Source: Meghimatium bilineatum (taxonomy: Eukaryota > Mollusca > Gastropoda > Stylommatophora > Philomycidae). From it: a stretch of DNA of 64,000 bases. Shown here one piece after another: positions 21,591 through 31,974 of the stretch. Below the pieces are notes generated by a model that did no database searches, had not been told where the DNA came from, and was given only the letters and a program-made list of their open reading frames with translations. The first letter of the stretch is position 1. Each line of letters starts with the position of its first letter. The stretch covers positions 13,072,820-13,136,819 of the forward strand of contig CM067302.1 in the NCBI GenBank assembly GCA_034231615.1, written 5' to 3'. Position numbers and translations under genes: made by a program.

Positions 21591-21648
21591 AAACATTCGG
21601 TCACTCGAAGGTGGTTCTTTACGCCCACCTTCGAGTGGCTGAATGTTT
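21591..21648. repeat. 24-bp perfect-looking hairpin (2 mismatches, 10-nt loop)
   Basis: Left arm aaacattcggtcactcgaag + gtgg (21591-21614), loop ttctttacgc, right arm its reverse complement (21625-21648) with two mismatches. It lies inside the group D LINE. Confidence 0.9.
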
Positions 21649-21679
21649 GTATCTCTAATATTACAGACGGAGTACTCTT

Positions 21680-21800
21680 ACACAGACGGGGGATGCTTCG
21701 CATGTCAACCCATCCAATTCACTTCAAATGCAACAGTTAAACAGACGGGGATGCTTTGCATGTCAAACCATCCAATGAATTTCAAATGCAACAGTTACAC
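21680..21800. repeat. ~60-bp direct duplication
   Basis: Two copies of a unit with cagacggggatgctt, catgtcaa and tcaaatgcaacagtta lie head to tail inside the group D LINE. Confidence 0.85.
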
Positions 21801-21990
21801 AAAAATCATACTGAATAGAACTATCTTCTTGTCTTGTACATATCAAAACAAATTCACAACCAACAAGACAATATCCTCCCCAATGATCCCCAAAACGTAG
21901 AAATGTTTTCTGGCTTTGATGAGCCAATTTACAGTCCAAAAAAACATCTCCATTGTCAAAGAAATCCCCGTGATCATCAACAGAGAGCAC

Positions 21991-22290
21991 ATGACACCAC
22001 ATCAGCTAAAGTCCCTGCAATTATCTACAGAGAATACCAGACATCACCTCAGCTAAAGTTCCTGCAATTATCTACAGAGAATACATGACACCACATCAGC
22101 TAAAGTCCCTGCAATTATCTACAGAGAATACCAGACATCACATCAGCTAAAGTCCCTGCAATTATCTACAGAGAATACCAGACATCACCTCAGCTAAAGT
22201 ACCTGCAATTATCTACAGAGAACACATGACACCACCTCAGCTAAAGTTCCTGTAATTATCTACAGAGAACACTAGATACCACCTCAGCTA
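21991..22290 (+). repeat. 47-bp minisatellite inside LINE D, 6 copies
   Basis: The landmark ctacagagaa recurs at 22025, 22072, 22119, 22166, 22213 and 22260, exactly 47 bp apart. Each unit also has cctcagctaaagt. LINE coding sequence lies on both sides. Confidence 0.95.
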
Positions 22291-23059
22291 AAGACTCTGG
22301 CACAGGAAATGATTGCACACACATACGATCCTAAAATATGGACACAAGTGTTCACAGATGAATCGGCGGATGGAGCTATAAAAATGGATAAAGAGGCGTC
22401 TTATAAAATATAATAACGGAAACAGAAAGAGCCTCAGTGAATCATTCCCAACAGGAAAGACATGATCAAACTTCAGAGCAGAAGCTGAGGCACTCCTGTA
22501 GGTACTGAGAGTTCCTGTTTCCACAGATCATCCAACACCATCCAATGTAGTAATATCCACGGACTGCAGATCCCTATTGGAAACATTACAAAGCTACACA
22601 ACCAAAAACACATTACACAAAATTAGACTAGAACGGACAATTATTTTTTTTTAAATTTGAAACATCACTCTTCAATGGCTACCCGCCCATTGTGGCATCA
22701 CTGGAAAAGAGAGAGCTGATGCCCTGGCAAAAGCAGGAGGTAGAATGGAAAAAGCTATCCTCTGCCATACAGTGAGGCCAAAACACTAATCCACAACCCT
22801 TACACATCACAGTGGAAGAAAGATATGAATATTGACTCGAAACCAGACACCATACACCAACTTCATAGGCAACAACAAATCATCATCTTTCGTCTTAGAA
22901 CTGGCCACCGCAGGCTATAGAGGCACTTGTACTGGATAGGGTGGCCCACATAAATGAATCTCCATGCAAAACAGACCCTTGAACTCATACTCCAAGACTG
23001 TCCAGAATAAAAAGGACTGTGAGGCAAGACATGGCCACAATGGGCCGAACTGAGGTGAA

Positions 23060-23225
23060 ACCTTTGGGGCACTAACTCTGTCCTGGAGAAGACTCGGAAC
23101 TTCGTCCTGGCGACTGGACTGAAGATCTAGTCTGCAGAAGACTGGAAGCTTCGTTCTGGCGACTGGCCTGAAGATCTGGCCTGCAGAAGACTGGGAGCTT
23201 CGTCCTGGCGACTGACCTGAAGATC
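23060..23225 (+). repeat. ~57-bp repeat at the LINE D 3' end, 3 copies
   Basis: The unit is gcttcgtcctggcgactg, then cctgaagatct and gcagaagactgg. It lies at the LINE terminus just before the (gaa)n tail. A minus-strand relative of the same end is at 56950-57035. Confidence 0.9.
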
Positions 23226-23413
23226 TAGCGAGAACAAAAGATTACTGAAGGCAGAAGAAGAAGAAGTATCATGGTTCTGCAGTATATTGGCTGTATGTGT
23301 GGTAACGTTAAATTTGAGATACACAGATCTCAGACTCCATGTACCATGTCTCATTTGTATGTATTTATGTTTATGTCTCATGATATGCCTGGACAACTGA
23401 TTGTGCTTTGTCG

Positions 23414-24062
23414 GTTTTACAGAAACTAACGCTGAACCTTACTGTTTTACAGAAACCACCGCCTAAACTTTACTGTTTTACAGAAATCTACTCCTAAACC
23501 TTACTGTTTTACAGAAACTAACTCAAGACCGTACTGTTTTACAGAAGTCAACACTAGACCTTACTAACATACAGAAACCAACTCCTAAACCTTACTGTTT
23601 TACAGAACCCAACTCTAGACCGTACTGTTTTACAGAAATCAACTCTAGACCTTACTGTTTTACAGAAACTAACTGAAGACCGTACTGTTTTACAGAAACC
23701 AACTCTAGACCGTACTGTTTTACAGAAACCAACTCTACGATTTATTGTTTACAGAAACCAACTCCAGACCTTACTGTCTTACAGAAACCAACTCTAGACC
23801 TTACTGTTTTATAAAAACCAACTGCAGACCTTACTGTTTTACAGAAACAAACTCTAGACCTTACTGTTTTACAGAAACCAACTCTAGACCTTACTGTTTT
23901 ATAAAAACCAACTGCAGACCTTACTGTTTTACAGAAACAAACTCTAGACCTTACTGTTTTACAGAAACAAACTCTAGACCTTACTGTTTTACAGAAACCA
24001 ACTCTAGACCTTACTGTTTTATAAAAACCAACTGCAGACCTTACTGTTTCACAGAAACCATC
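23414..24062. repeat. 30-bp minisatellite with 90-bp higher-order unit, about 21 copies
   Basis: The unit is ccttactgttttacag followed by aaaccaactctaga. A 90-bp higher-order unit forms where every third copy has ttttataaaaacc. Each standard unit contains a strong 3' splice-site-like string (actgttttacag). Confidence 0.96.
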
Positions 24063-24262
24063 TCAGCGATGCGGAAGATAGAAGAAAAACCCCGACCTAT
24101 CCCATCTTTGATGTTGTCTATCATGATTTTCTTTTTGTCCTCTGCTTCTTCCACCCTCGATGGTTCCCGTCAGTATTGTCTTTGACAAGGAATCATGTCG
24201 ACTTACATGTTCAAACCATGTACAGTTTCGTCGTTTCACCATTAAAGTAATACTTTTTGCAG
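24063..24262 (-). mobile_element. RTE-like LINE 3'-domain fragment
   Basis: The minus strand encodes VKRRNCTWFEHVSRHDSLSK and TILTGTIEGGRSRGQKENHD, the FGHVxRHDSLxKTILxGTIEGGRxRGRQ block of RTE-like LINEs, though the conserved Gly is Glu here. Confidence 0.82.
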
Positions 24263-24269
24263 ACATATG

Positions 24270-24610
24270 TTCATCTCTAGTGTATTTCTTACGTTCACAT
24301 TAATGTCCGACGACTACGCAGGCCTTCAAGCTAAATTAATTTGGACCCCGTTCGTTACGTTTTTGATTGATGTTAGAATTTTAATTGGTCGCTATGTACA
24401 TACTTGTAGTCGCATGCCAAAAATAGCCAAGGACAACAAATAGATTTCACGCAAATCGAAGACTAGTTCATGATTACGTTTTAGCGAACAGGTCTCGTAT
24501 ATCTCTAGCGGTCCCGCATATGACGTATGTTTTCTATATAAGACGTGAAAAGACCGTCTGTAATATTTGTATTCGAAGGCCTTTAACCTGACTATTTAAC
24601 CGAACCACCT
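24270..24610. other. Unassigned spacer with a TATA-like motif
   Basis: A TATA-like ctatataag lies near 24535. No reading frame follows that would make a promoter call credible. Confidence 0.3.
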
Positions 24611-24614
24611 TGTT

Positions 24615-24805
24615 AAAGAATTCAGGGTAAAGTCGAAGGGAGGCGAGCAAGAGGTAGACAGAGATACAAGAGGGAGAGTAACATTATCTTGGCCAATTTA
24701 CAGTCTAGCTGAGTTCACCACCGAAACATGAGAAATGGGATGTTGGTGGTCTGTTGTATCCAAACCTTCGTTGCGGAGGCCCAGCACATGATGATGATGA
24801 ACCGG
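24615..24805 (+). mobile_element. RTE-like LINE 3' end with (atg)n tail
   Basis: Broken frames carry the C-terminal end of an RTE-like ORF, ending with a cggaggcccagcacatgatg terminus (GGPAHDDD), the usual close of these LINEs. Confidence 0.75.
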
Positions 24806-24819
24806 ATTATATAGTAAAA

Positions 24820-25225
24820 AAGACATAATTGTAATATAAATAGAGATTAGAAATAAGGCGATAGATTGACAGAATAAAATTATATAGATTTACCAAATAG
24901 AGATTCGATAAAGAGATAGATAGACAAATAGAGATTAGAGATAGAGAGATATATTAACAGAATAGAGATTAGATAGAGAGATTGATAGACAGAATAGAAA
25001 TTAGAGATATAGAAATAGATATATAGAATATAGATTAAATAGAGATATAGATGAATATAATAGAGATGATATATATATATAGACAGAATAGAGATTAGAG
25101 ATAGATAGGCACAATAGAGATTAGATTCGATAGAGAGATATATAGGCAGAATAGAGATTAGAGATAGGGAGATATATAGGCAGAATAGAGATTAGATAGA
25201 GAGATAGAGGTAGGGAGAGACAGAC
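24820..25225. repeat. Degenerate taga/gata array (~27-30 bp units)
   Basis: Loose units contain cagaatagagattagat and agagagata; similarity between units is low at the left and higher at the right. Confidence 0.85.
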
Positions 25226-25229
25226 AAGA

Positions 25230-25555
25230 CCAACGGAGCGACTAAACACATAACACTGTCTAGACACAAAGTGAAAACTTGTGATACATTACTGAACGTC
25301 ACAAACGACAATGTTCAGATCCATGCATTGATCCCCTATTAAGCAAGATCTGAGGCTGCAAGGCTACTCACAAGCTGGCAGACCGTGCGACGTGATTTTC
25401 ATACTGCCGACTGGCGACAGACTTGGTGAAATGCCCTGCAGCGTGCGTTTTGTGTCGCCCTCTTGACAGTCCATAGCCTTTCTGATAAAAGCGAATGTTC
25501 TCACTGAGTAACTGAGGTTATATTTCTACTGGTGTTATTACAAAAAAAAAGAAAA
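25230..25555. other. Unassigned spacer
   Basis: No gene or repeat was recognised. Confidence 0.35.
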
Positions 25556-25764
25556 AATTATACCAAAAATGTCAAAGCTTAGTATGGACAACAGATGGAA
25601 TGACAGATAATTTTGAAACAAGATCTGGACTAAACAAAGCTTCGCGCTTTCGCCTCTACTTTTCAACATATACAGGGACAGAATAATAAAATAAATAAAG
25701 AACTGATGAGGAACGTAATAATAACAAAAAGATTACAATTTACTAGCGATCAAAATCTAATATA

Positions 25765-26371
25765 CGCATGTGGTTGCGTCTGTGGGTCTCAACAATGGCC
25801 CACTAGACATACCACATTTGCAACAGAAAACCTTAGTGGATGACATGCTGTTATATTGAGGTTATCTTCTTATAGAAGCTTCATGGCACGTCATCTATAC
25901 AGTTATGATTTTATTTTGTTGTTGAAATGTGTTTCATGTTTACCTGAATATATATGTATGCACCCTCTGTGGTTGGGAGGGAGCCAGAGATGTACTGTGC
26001 AGCACTGAGGAGGAGGAAACTGACATCACTGTTTTTTCCTATGGCTTAAACCCATCATAGAGGCACAGTGACTCAGGACGTGACAATCCTTTTGACTTGA
26101 ATATTTGGTTGCATTCATGGAGCAATAGAGAAGTTCGGCATAACCAGTAGTCAATTGGTGGCGGGGAATGAGCACAGTGAACTATATCTTGGCTACAGTG
26201 GTTAGAAGCAGTGCATAGGTTGAAACCTACCTTCTTGGATGTGTGATAGTTATTCTCTGGCTCTGTCCCCGGGTGGGCCGAAAATCCACATACTTCCCAG
26301 CAATATAATGTCATTTAATGGCAAGGGAAAAGAGCCCATGGACCACTGGATCAGCAACCAACCAACCAACC
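25765..26371 (+). repeat. SINE J insertion (607 bp) with (acca)n tail
   Basis: The insert is flanked by a 16-bp duplication (atcaaaatctaatata / atcaaagtctaatata) at 25749-25764 and 26372-26387. It carries a tRNA-like stretch (tacagtggttagaagcagtg, B box ggttgaaacc) in its second half and ends in an accaaccaacc tail. Its 5' part shares gatgacatgc...ttata..gaggt words with 38510-38530. It is long for a SINE and may be dimeric. Confidence 0.8.
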
Positions 26372-26452
26372 ATCAAAGTCTAATATAATAAAATGAAACA
26401 CATTTGCAAGACTACATTAATGCATGTAAGAACTACAACATAAAAATTAACG

Positions 26453-26633
26453 CAACAATCAATAAAATGTAATACTGCTAGTAAAACTGTATGAAAATAG
26501 TACTTACATCAAAAACAGGTAATGTGTGAGTTTAACTGCACGACGACTAACAGACTATTACTTTCGGAAGCTCGAAGCCCGGTATTGATAGTATGTTAGT
26601 TGTCGTGCAGTAAAACTTCATCCCCTGTTTTCT
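26453..26633. repeat. 181-bp foldback element related to the Penelope-like termini
   Basis: It is flanked by a perfect 15-bp duplication (acataaaaattaacg) at 26438-26452 and 26634-26648. Two arms of about 43 bp (aaacagg..., ctgcacgac...ctaac) face each other around a short spacer. The left edge carries tgctagtaaaactgtatgaa, the complement of the extension next to the Penelope-like element (29220-29250). Confidence 0.88.
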
Positions 26634-27859
26634 ACATAAAAATTAACGTACAAAAGCAGCAAATTTTCATATAAGCAATTCTGCAACACCAATGGGTATA
26701 ATAATAGACAAAATCAGAGTGAAACGAGCCAAATAATTTAAATATCTAGGCAAACTTTCTTCCGATAATGGAAGACTAGACAGAGAATAGAAACAAGGTG
26801 TCAGACAACAAACACAGTGACTTACCAACTTTCACAATTACTTCTTCACCCAAAGATCAAGATGGAAATCAAAACACAGATATCTACAAGTGTTATACCA
26901 ACGTTCTGATAATAATGTCAAACATGGTCTTTAACAGTCACTCAGCAGAGAAAAGGCTTTACTTGTGAAAGGAGTGCCTAAGAAAAGCGTCAAAATAAGA
27001 AACGACGAAATTAGGAAAAGAGTTTGTAAAATATCATGTATTGAACATATCGAAAGACAGCAAGTAAAATGGTTCGGTCACCTTAGGAGAATGAACCCTA
27101 ACCATATACCAATAAAAGCATATAACAAAATAATTCTCACGTGGGAGGCAGGTATGAAGTTCTACTGAATGACGACTGACACACTATCACTGTCGGATAC
27201 TTACGTGAAATAATATATACAACAAAATACAAGATATAGTCATACAAATGACAATACACAGGATATAATCGACGTTTCTAACCAAAAAGCCTTTGTCAAG
27301 ATACGGACTTAACTTAAAAAGACGACGAATAGAATTGACTACACCAAAGTGTTGTTGACCACCTTCTGGTTAGATACCGTCGAGTCAGATGTGTATGCAG
27401 TGTAGACCTACGATTGTTTCTTCCGTAGACGCTCGTTCCCTGACATCATTCTTTCATCAGCTTGGCTCCATGTACACCTGCTATCTCGCCTGGATACCGT
27501 GACTATTTCCCAGAGTTCTTCCTCCTTCACTGATATAGTTAAATTTGTTCCTACCTTTCATCCTCATAACTCGACTGTCCGTCGCATCCTGCTTAAACAT
27601 TTTTCTCTTCTCCTGTCTGATACTGACACCCGTGCCGATTTCCATAACGTACGTCTAGTGGCATATAGGCGCGACAAAAATCTAAGGACATCTTGGTACA
27701 CAGCCACCTTAGGTCTTCTACTCCTGACCAATTCTGTACTGTTCGTTGCTCACGCGGACGTTGCTACACATATCCTTATGTGGTTCAGATGCGCTCCATC
27801 TAATTTCTCAATACCACTTTCTCCATCGATGAGGCCTTTCCATCTAAATTCCGTAATGT

Positions 27860-28535
27860 TCTTCGTCTTCTTCTTTCGTTCACTTGAAACATGTCTATAT
27901 CTGTAATTATGTCTCCTTAATAAAACTCACTGTCTTTTGTAGTTCATACAGTGTCCCATAGAGCTTTGTTTCCAGTGTTGTTTCCTCTGGCCAATATGTC
28001 TGCCTCAGCGTTTCATGCTCAGAACACTCTTAAGTATATGTTTGGCACTCTGTGCTGCCTGTCCACATGTACACATGGCCGTGTTGCCAATCTTGTACTT
28101 TGTATACATGTGACTGCGGAGTCGGTTGTGTCCTGTTCTGAGACGTAGAATTATAACTTGTTCTGATCTGTTCATAATGTGATAGTCATCTTGTGTTGGT
28201 GTTTGTGGCTTTCTTATTGACTTGATCATCTGTTTTTTCTGATGGTAGGTGATTGGTATATCTGGTTGGTCTTCGGCAGCACCTTCCTTAGCCAGTTGGT
28301 CCGCTTTTTCATTTCCTGGAATTCCACAGTGAGAGGATATCCACTGCATGGTTACCCTATACTGGTAAGACAATTCACTAAGTAGTTTTTTTCAAGTCTG
28401 TTAGTTTTCCAGACTGGAGAGCTTGAAGCACTGACCTTGCATCTGTCAGGAATACCACAGGCTGTAGGTCAGAGTTGAAGTTCAGCAGTTTTTTAGCTGC
28501 CACACTAATTGCGTGGATTTCTGCATCATAATTAT
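27860..28535 (-). mobile_element. LINE group D insertion inside the Penelope-like element
   Basis: This 676-bp 5'-truncated insert is bounded by a 12-bp duplication (attccgtaatgt / attccgcaatgt; 27848-27859 and 28536-28547). The minus strand encodes the RNase H domain: YDAEIHAISVAAKKLLNF, VVFLTDARSVLQALQSGK, MQWISSHCGIPGNEKADQLA, then RLRTGHNRLRSHMYTKYKIG and CTCGQAAQSAKHIL. It ends in a (gaa)n-rich tail. Confidence 0.92.
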
Positions 28536-28839
28536 ATTCCGCAATGTAATTTACGTGATCATATGTAAACGATGTGGTAAGCAATATATCGGTCAAGCTG
28601 ACTTAAGATTGAGCGACCGCTTCTGTAACCATCTTCATGTCATTAAAGACAGAAAACCAACTCCTGTAGCGAATCACTTCAGCGGCGATGACCTCCGTGG
28701 TGTCCTTGATATTCAGGTCACTGCCATCAGATCCTGCACCACCGATAATAGACCTAGTTATGCCCTAGAAAATCGTCTTATTTATGAGTTGGGTACCCTC
28801 AAGAAATTTGGACTCAATTCCGACTATTCTTTTGCCTAG
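28536..28839 (+). pseudogene. GIY-YIG endonuclease domain of the Penelope-like element
   Basis: The frame reads FRNVIYVIICKRCGKQYIGQ, then LSDRFCNHLH, TPVANHFSGDD and ALENRLIYELGTL. The Penelope-type GIY-YIG domain has this IYxI...CxxCGxxYIGQ layout with a zinc-binding-like CKRC insert. Its role in the family is to nick target DNA for reverse transcription. The codon for FRNV lies in the target duplication of the LINE insertion just upstream. Confidence 0.88.
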
Positions 28840-29460
28840 TTCTCGGTCGGATTGGTCTTTGTCTTTATTCATTTTGTGCCATCATTTACCTCATCTTTTT
28901 GTTCGTTCCGGTTCCACCTATAGTATCATCTTTGTGTACTTCCTATTCTTTTCCTTTCGGTATCTCACATTCATATTTCACTTGGACACGTTTGTTGTGG
29001 TGTAGTCATTTCTACTCATCGTCTTTTTATGTTATTTGCGTATCTTGACAAAGGCGTTGTGGTCCGAAACTTCGATTACGTCCTGTGTAATGTCATGTGT
29101 ATGATTATATCCTGTGTTTTGTTGTATATACTATTTCCTGTAAACATCAGACAGTGATAGTGTGTCAGTCGTTATTCAGTAGAACTTCATAACCTTTCTC
29201 CCACGTGAGTATTATTTTCATATAGTTTTACTAACAGTATCACAATTTATTTATTATCACATAATAAAAGAATATCTAGATATAAAGCAACAAAAAAAAA
29301 AAGATCAAGAAAACGGTGGATACAAAACATCAAGGTGACCTTGAACAAAGATGGTTACGTGTTTGACTCGATATAATGAAGACGACACATCTGGATTTGG
29401 AACAGACACGGAGGCCCTAACCCCTAGGCTTAACGGCAAGTGTGAATAATAGAGGGAGGG

Positions 29461-30325
29461 AAATATGGCAAATAGACCTGATGAGGAGGTTGATAATAAA
29501 ATCAATGAACTATTATTTGCTGATGATCAAAGTTTAATATACAAAGATGAGGAAACTTTGCAAAAGCACATCAATGCATTGCTGTTAACATGTCAGAAGT
29601 ACATGAAAATTAATGTACAAAAAAAAGAAGTTTTGAAATTTAGCAAGTCTTCAACACCAATGAATATAACAATAGATAACACCAAAGTGAAACAAGCCAA
29701 AGAATTTAAATATCTAGGCAGCATTTTTTCCGAAGATGGAAGACTAGACAGAGAAATAGAAACAAAGTACCAGAAAGCAAACACAGTGACTTACCAACTT
29801 TCACCATTACTTCTTTAACCAAAGATCAAGAATGAAATTTAAAAACAAATAATAACTACAATTTTTATACCATCACTGTGCTACCAATGCCAAACATGGT
29901 CTTTAACAGCTTCGCAGCAAAGAAAAATCGTCACATGTGAAATAAAGTGTCTGAGGAAAGCTGCAATGGTTACAAAACTAGATAAAATAAGAAATGAAAA
30001 AATTAGGAAAATAGTTGATATAATATCATGTATCGAACATATTGAGAGACAGCAAGTAAAATGGTTCGGTCACCTTATGAGAATGAAGCCAAACCAAATA
30101 CCAATAAGAACATATAATACAAGAATATCCGGGCGTAAGGTCAAAGGTGGTCCAAGAAAACGGTGGATAGAAAACATCAAGATAACATTGAACAAACATG
30201 GACTAAATGCAAACTCGACAACACATCTGGCCTTGAAACGACAGCTTAAGCTCCCACCGCTACGCTTAACAGCAAGTGTGAATGCGATCAACAGTCATTC
30301 ACCTGAGGAAAGACAATAGTCAATA
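29461..30325 (+). mobile_element. LINE group A, best-preserved 3' half (copy A2)
   Basis: Two long open pieces (29465-29818 and 29966-30319) cover the reverse transcriptase catalytic box INELLFADDQSLIYKDE with both Asp, KYLGSIFSEDGRLDREIETK, and the C-terminal domain (IERQQVKWFGHLMRMKPNQI, GGPRKRWIENIKITLN, THLALKRQLKLPPLRLTASV). Between them, about 145 bp of broken frame carry the LCYQCQTWSL block. It ends soon after LPPLRLTAS, the shared end of group A. It is 5'-truncated just upstream of the catalytic box. Confidence 0.9.
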
Positions 30326-30351
30326 GTGTCAGATTTGTAATCTCGAAAGCA

Positions 30352-31105
30352 AAAGGGGGGGGGGGGGTTCATACATGAATGTTTTAGAGGGTTTGTGCAT
30401 GGGTTTGTTTGGAGGGTTGATTTGTGGTTGTGATATGAGGGCTTGTGTATTGTTGTGTTTGGAGGTTTTGTTTGGAGGGTTTGTGTATGGTTGTGTTTGG
30501 AGGGTTTGTGTATGGTTTTGTTTGGAGGGTTTATCTGTGGTTGTGATAGGAGGGATTGTGTAATGTTGTGTTTGGAGGGTTTGTGTATGGTTTTGTTTGG
30601 AGGGTTTGTGCATGGTTTTGTTTGGAGGGTTTATCTGTGGTTGTGATAGAAGGGCTTGTGTATTGCTGTGTTTGGAGGGTTTGGGTGTGGTTTTGTTTGG
30701 TGGGTTTGTGTATGGTGGTGTTTGGAGGGTTTGTGTATGGTTGTGTTTGGAGGTTTGTGTATGGTTTTGTTTGGAGGGTTTGTATATGGTTTTGTTTGGA
30801 GGGTTTATCTGTGGTTGTGATAGGAGGCGTTGTGTGTGGTTTTGTTTGGAGGGTTTGTGTATGTGTGTGTTTGGGGGGTTTGTGTATGGTTGTGTTTGGA
30901 GGGTTTGTTTATGATTGTGTTTCTAGGGTTTACGTGTGGTTGTGTTTCTAGGGTTTATGTGTGGTTGTGTTTCTAGGGTTTGTGTATGGTTGTGTTTCTA
31001 GGGTTTATGTATGGTTGTGTTTGGATGGTTTATGTATGTTTGTGGTAGGAGGGTTTGTGTGTGGTTGTGTTTGGAGGGTTTATGTATGGTTGTGATAGGA
31101 GAGTG
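30352..31105. repeat. 25-bp G-rich minisatellite, about 30 copies
   Basis: The unit is tgtgtttggagggtttgtgt plus atggt. A 13-nt G run precedes it. Variants with tgtggttgtgatagga mark a larger period. Runs of GGG alternate with GG on one strand. Confidence 0.96.
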
Positions 31106-31167
31106 TGTACATACATGCTTATTTATCTTGAAGGGGAACGTTCCAGTATGGCATTGTACAAAAATTA

Positions 31168-31327
31168 CCCGCGAAGACTGATGTGTTGGGCCATTGACGC
31201 AAATAAAACGGCAACACAACGCATCTCCATTCTCTGGATTAAATCCAACTGGAAATATTGTAGGACCATTGTTCTGTTACAAGAAAAATCCAGTGGGAGT
31301 TTGAGAATGAACGATGAAGAAGAAGAA
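31168..31327 (+). repeat. SINE F (copy F1)
   Basis: This 160-bp insert has a 12-bp duplication (gtacaaaaatta / gtaccaaaatta) at 31156-31167 and 31328-31339. Landmarks are gatgtgttgggcc, caacacaacgcatctccatt, agtgggagtttgagaatgaa and the (gaa)n tail. Confidence 0.9.
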
Positions 31328-31339
31328 GTACCAAAATTA

Positions 31340-31883
31340 TCATGTCCTGCAAAAAGAGCAATATGACTGCTAACGGTGATACTACATCTTCTCCCTCATA
31401 TAAATCGTTTTTAGATACAGACTGTTTCAGGGATTCTCAAAAAATTGTAATTATAAATATTTATTGGGGGTCCAGTATCTTCATCATCATTATGAAATAT
31501 TGCAGAATTAAAATGTGTTGATTTATAGATATCCATCCCCGCATACGTCAGTCGGCACGGCACTTGACAATGTTGACCTCACAAAATAGCACATATGATA
31601 ACAATTGATAGTTCTCTCCTGTTAACTAATACAGCGCTGATGTCATTTTCATGTATAGTTTTAACATTTCCTGTTAATTTTTTCTGGCTTGTGTTTTCAT
31701 GAAGGTCATAAAGAACCGAAACATAGACTTCACGATTATTTATAATATCTATACTATCCTTAATTGCCTTTTGCATACTTTTCAGATCTCTTTAACACAC
31801 TTCTACCTATCTTTGTTTGTAGTACAAAATCAATAAATTGTGTATATATTCGTACACACAGGTTCATACATACACATATGTGC

Positions 31884-31885
<2 letters not shown>
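31340..31885. other. Unassigned spacer
   Basis: No gene or repeat was recognised before the (ta)n run. Confidence 0.35.

Positions 31886-31889
<4 letters not shown>

Positions 31890-31953
<64 letters not shown>
31890..31953. repeat. (ta)n dinucleotide repeat
   Basis: About 30 perfect ta units, with a ca/ta-mixed left border. Confidence 0.97.
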
Positions 31954-31956
<3 letters not shown>

Positions 31957-31974
31957 CGATTTATTAAGAAATAG

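Larger units (their letters stand above)
21245..23270 (+). mobile_element. LINE group D (jockey-like, RNase H), longest copy
   Basis: The plus strand carries, in order: PTYLGLKLDKQLLWKQHL and RKKLAGTSWG with TEYGMTAWDT (reverse transcriptase C-terminal side); WTQVFTDESADGA and NFRAEAEALL (RNase H); VVISTDCRSLLETLQSY; LQWLPAHCGITGKERADALA (RNase H C-terminal block); and a broken Cys-rich end. It closes with a (gaa)n tail near 23267. Many stops and shifts break it. Three internal tandem expansions interrupt it (21680-21800, 21991-22290, 23060-23225). Confidence 0.88.
27127..29262 (+). mobile_element. Penelope-like element with inverted termini
   Basis: Inverted termini of about 215 bp (27127-27341 and 29003-29219) are followed by a short extension (29220-29262). 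Between them, the plus strand carries the end of a Penelope-type reverse transcriptase region (VKFVPTFHPHNSTVRRIL, LVAYRRDKNLR) and a GIY-YIG endonuclease domain. It lies inside LINE A1 and is itself split by a group D LINE. Terminal repeats in inverted orientation are known for Penelope-like elements. Confidence 0.85.
25560..29430 (+). mobile_element. LINE group A (copy A1), interrupted three times
   Basis: Segments at about 25560-25764, 26388-26452, 26649-27126 and 29266-29430 align in order with one reverse transcriptase. They show TTDGMTDNFETRSGL and a GSRLSPLLF-like block, the FTSDQNLIYA catalytic region with one Asp changed, FKYLGKLSSDNGRLDRE-like text, RNDEIRKRVCKISCIEHIER, QQVKWFGHLRRMNPNHIPIK and SRKRWIQNIKVTLNKDG. 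Target-site duplications prove the first two interruptions (25765-26371 and 26453-26633). The third is the Penelope-like element. Confidence 0.85.

Noticed and set aside
24525-24560. TATA box and promoter
   Set aside because: A ctatataag string alone, with no gene downstream.
27499-27906. Host protein with RRDKNLR motif
   Set aside because: The motif and its order belong to the Penelope-like reverse transcriptase region.
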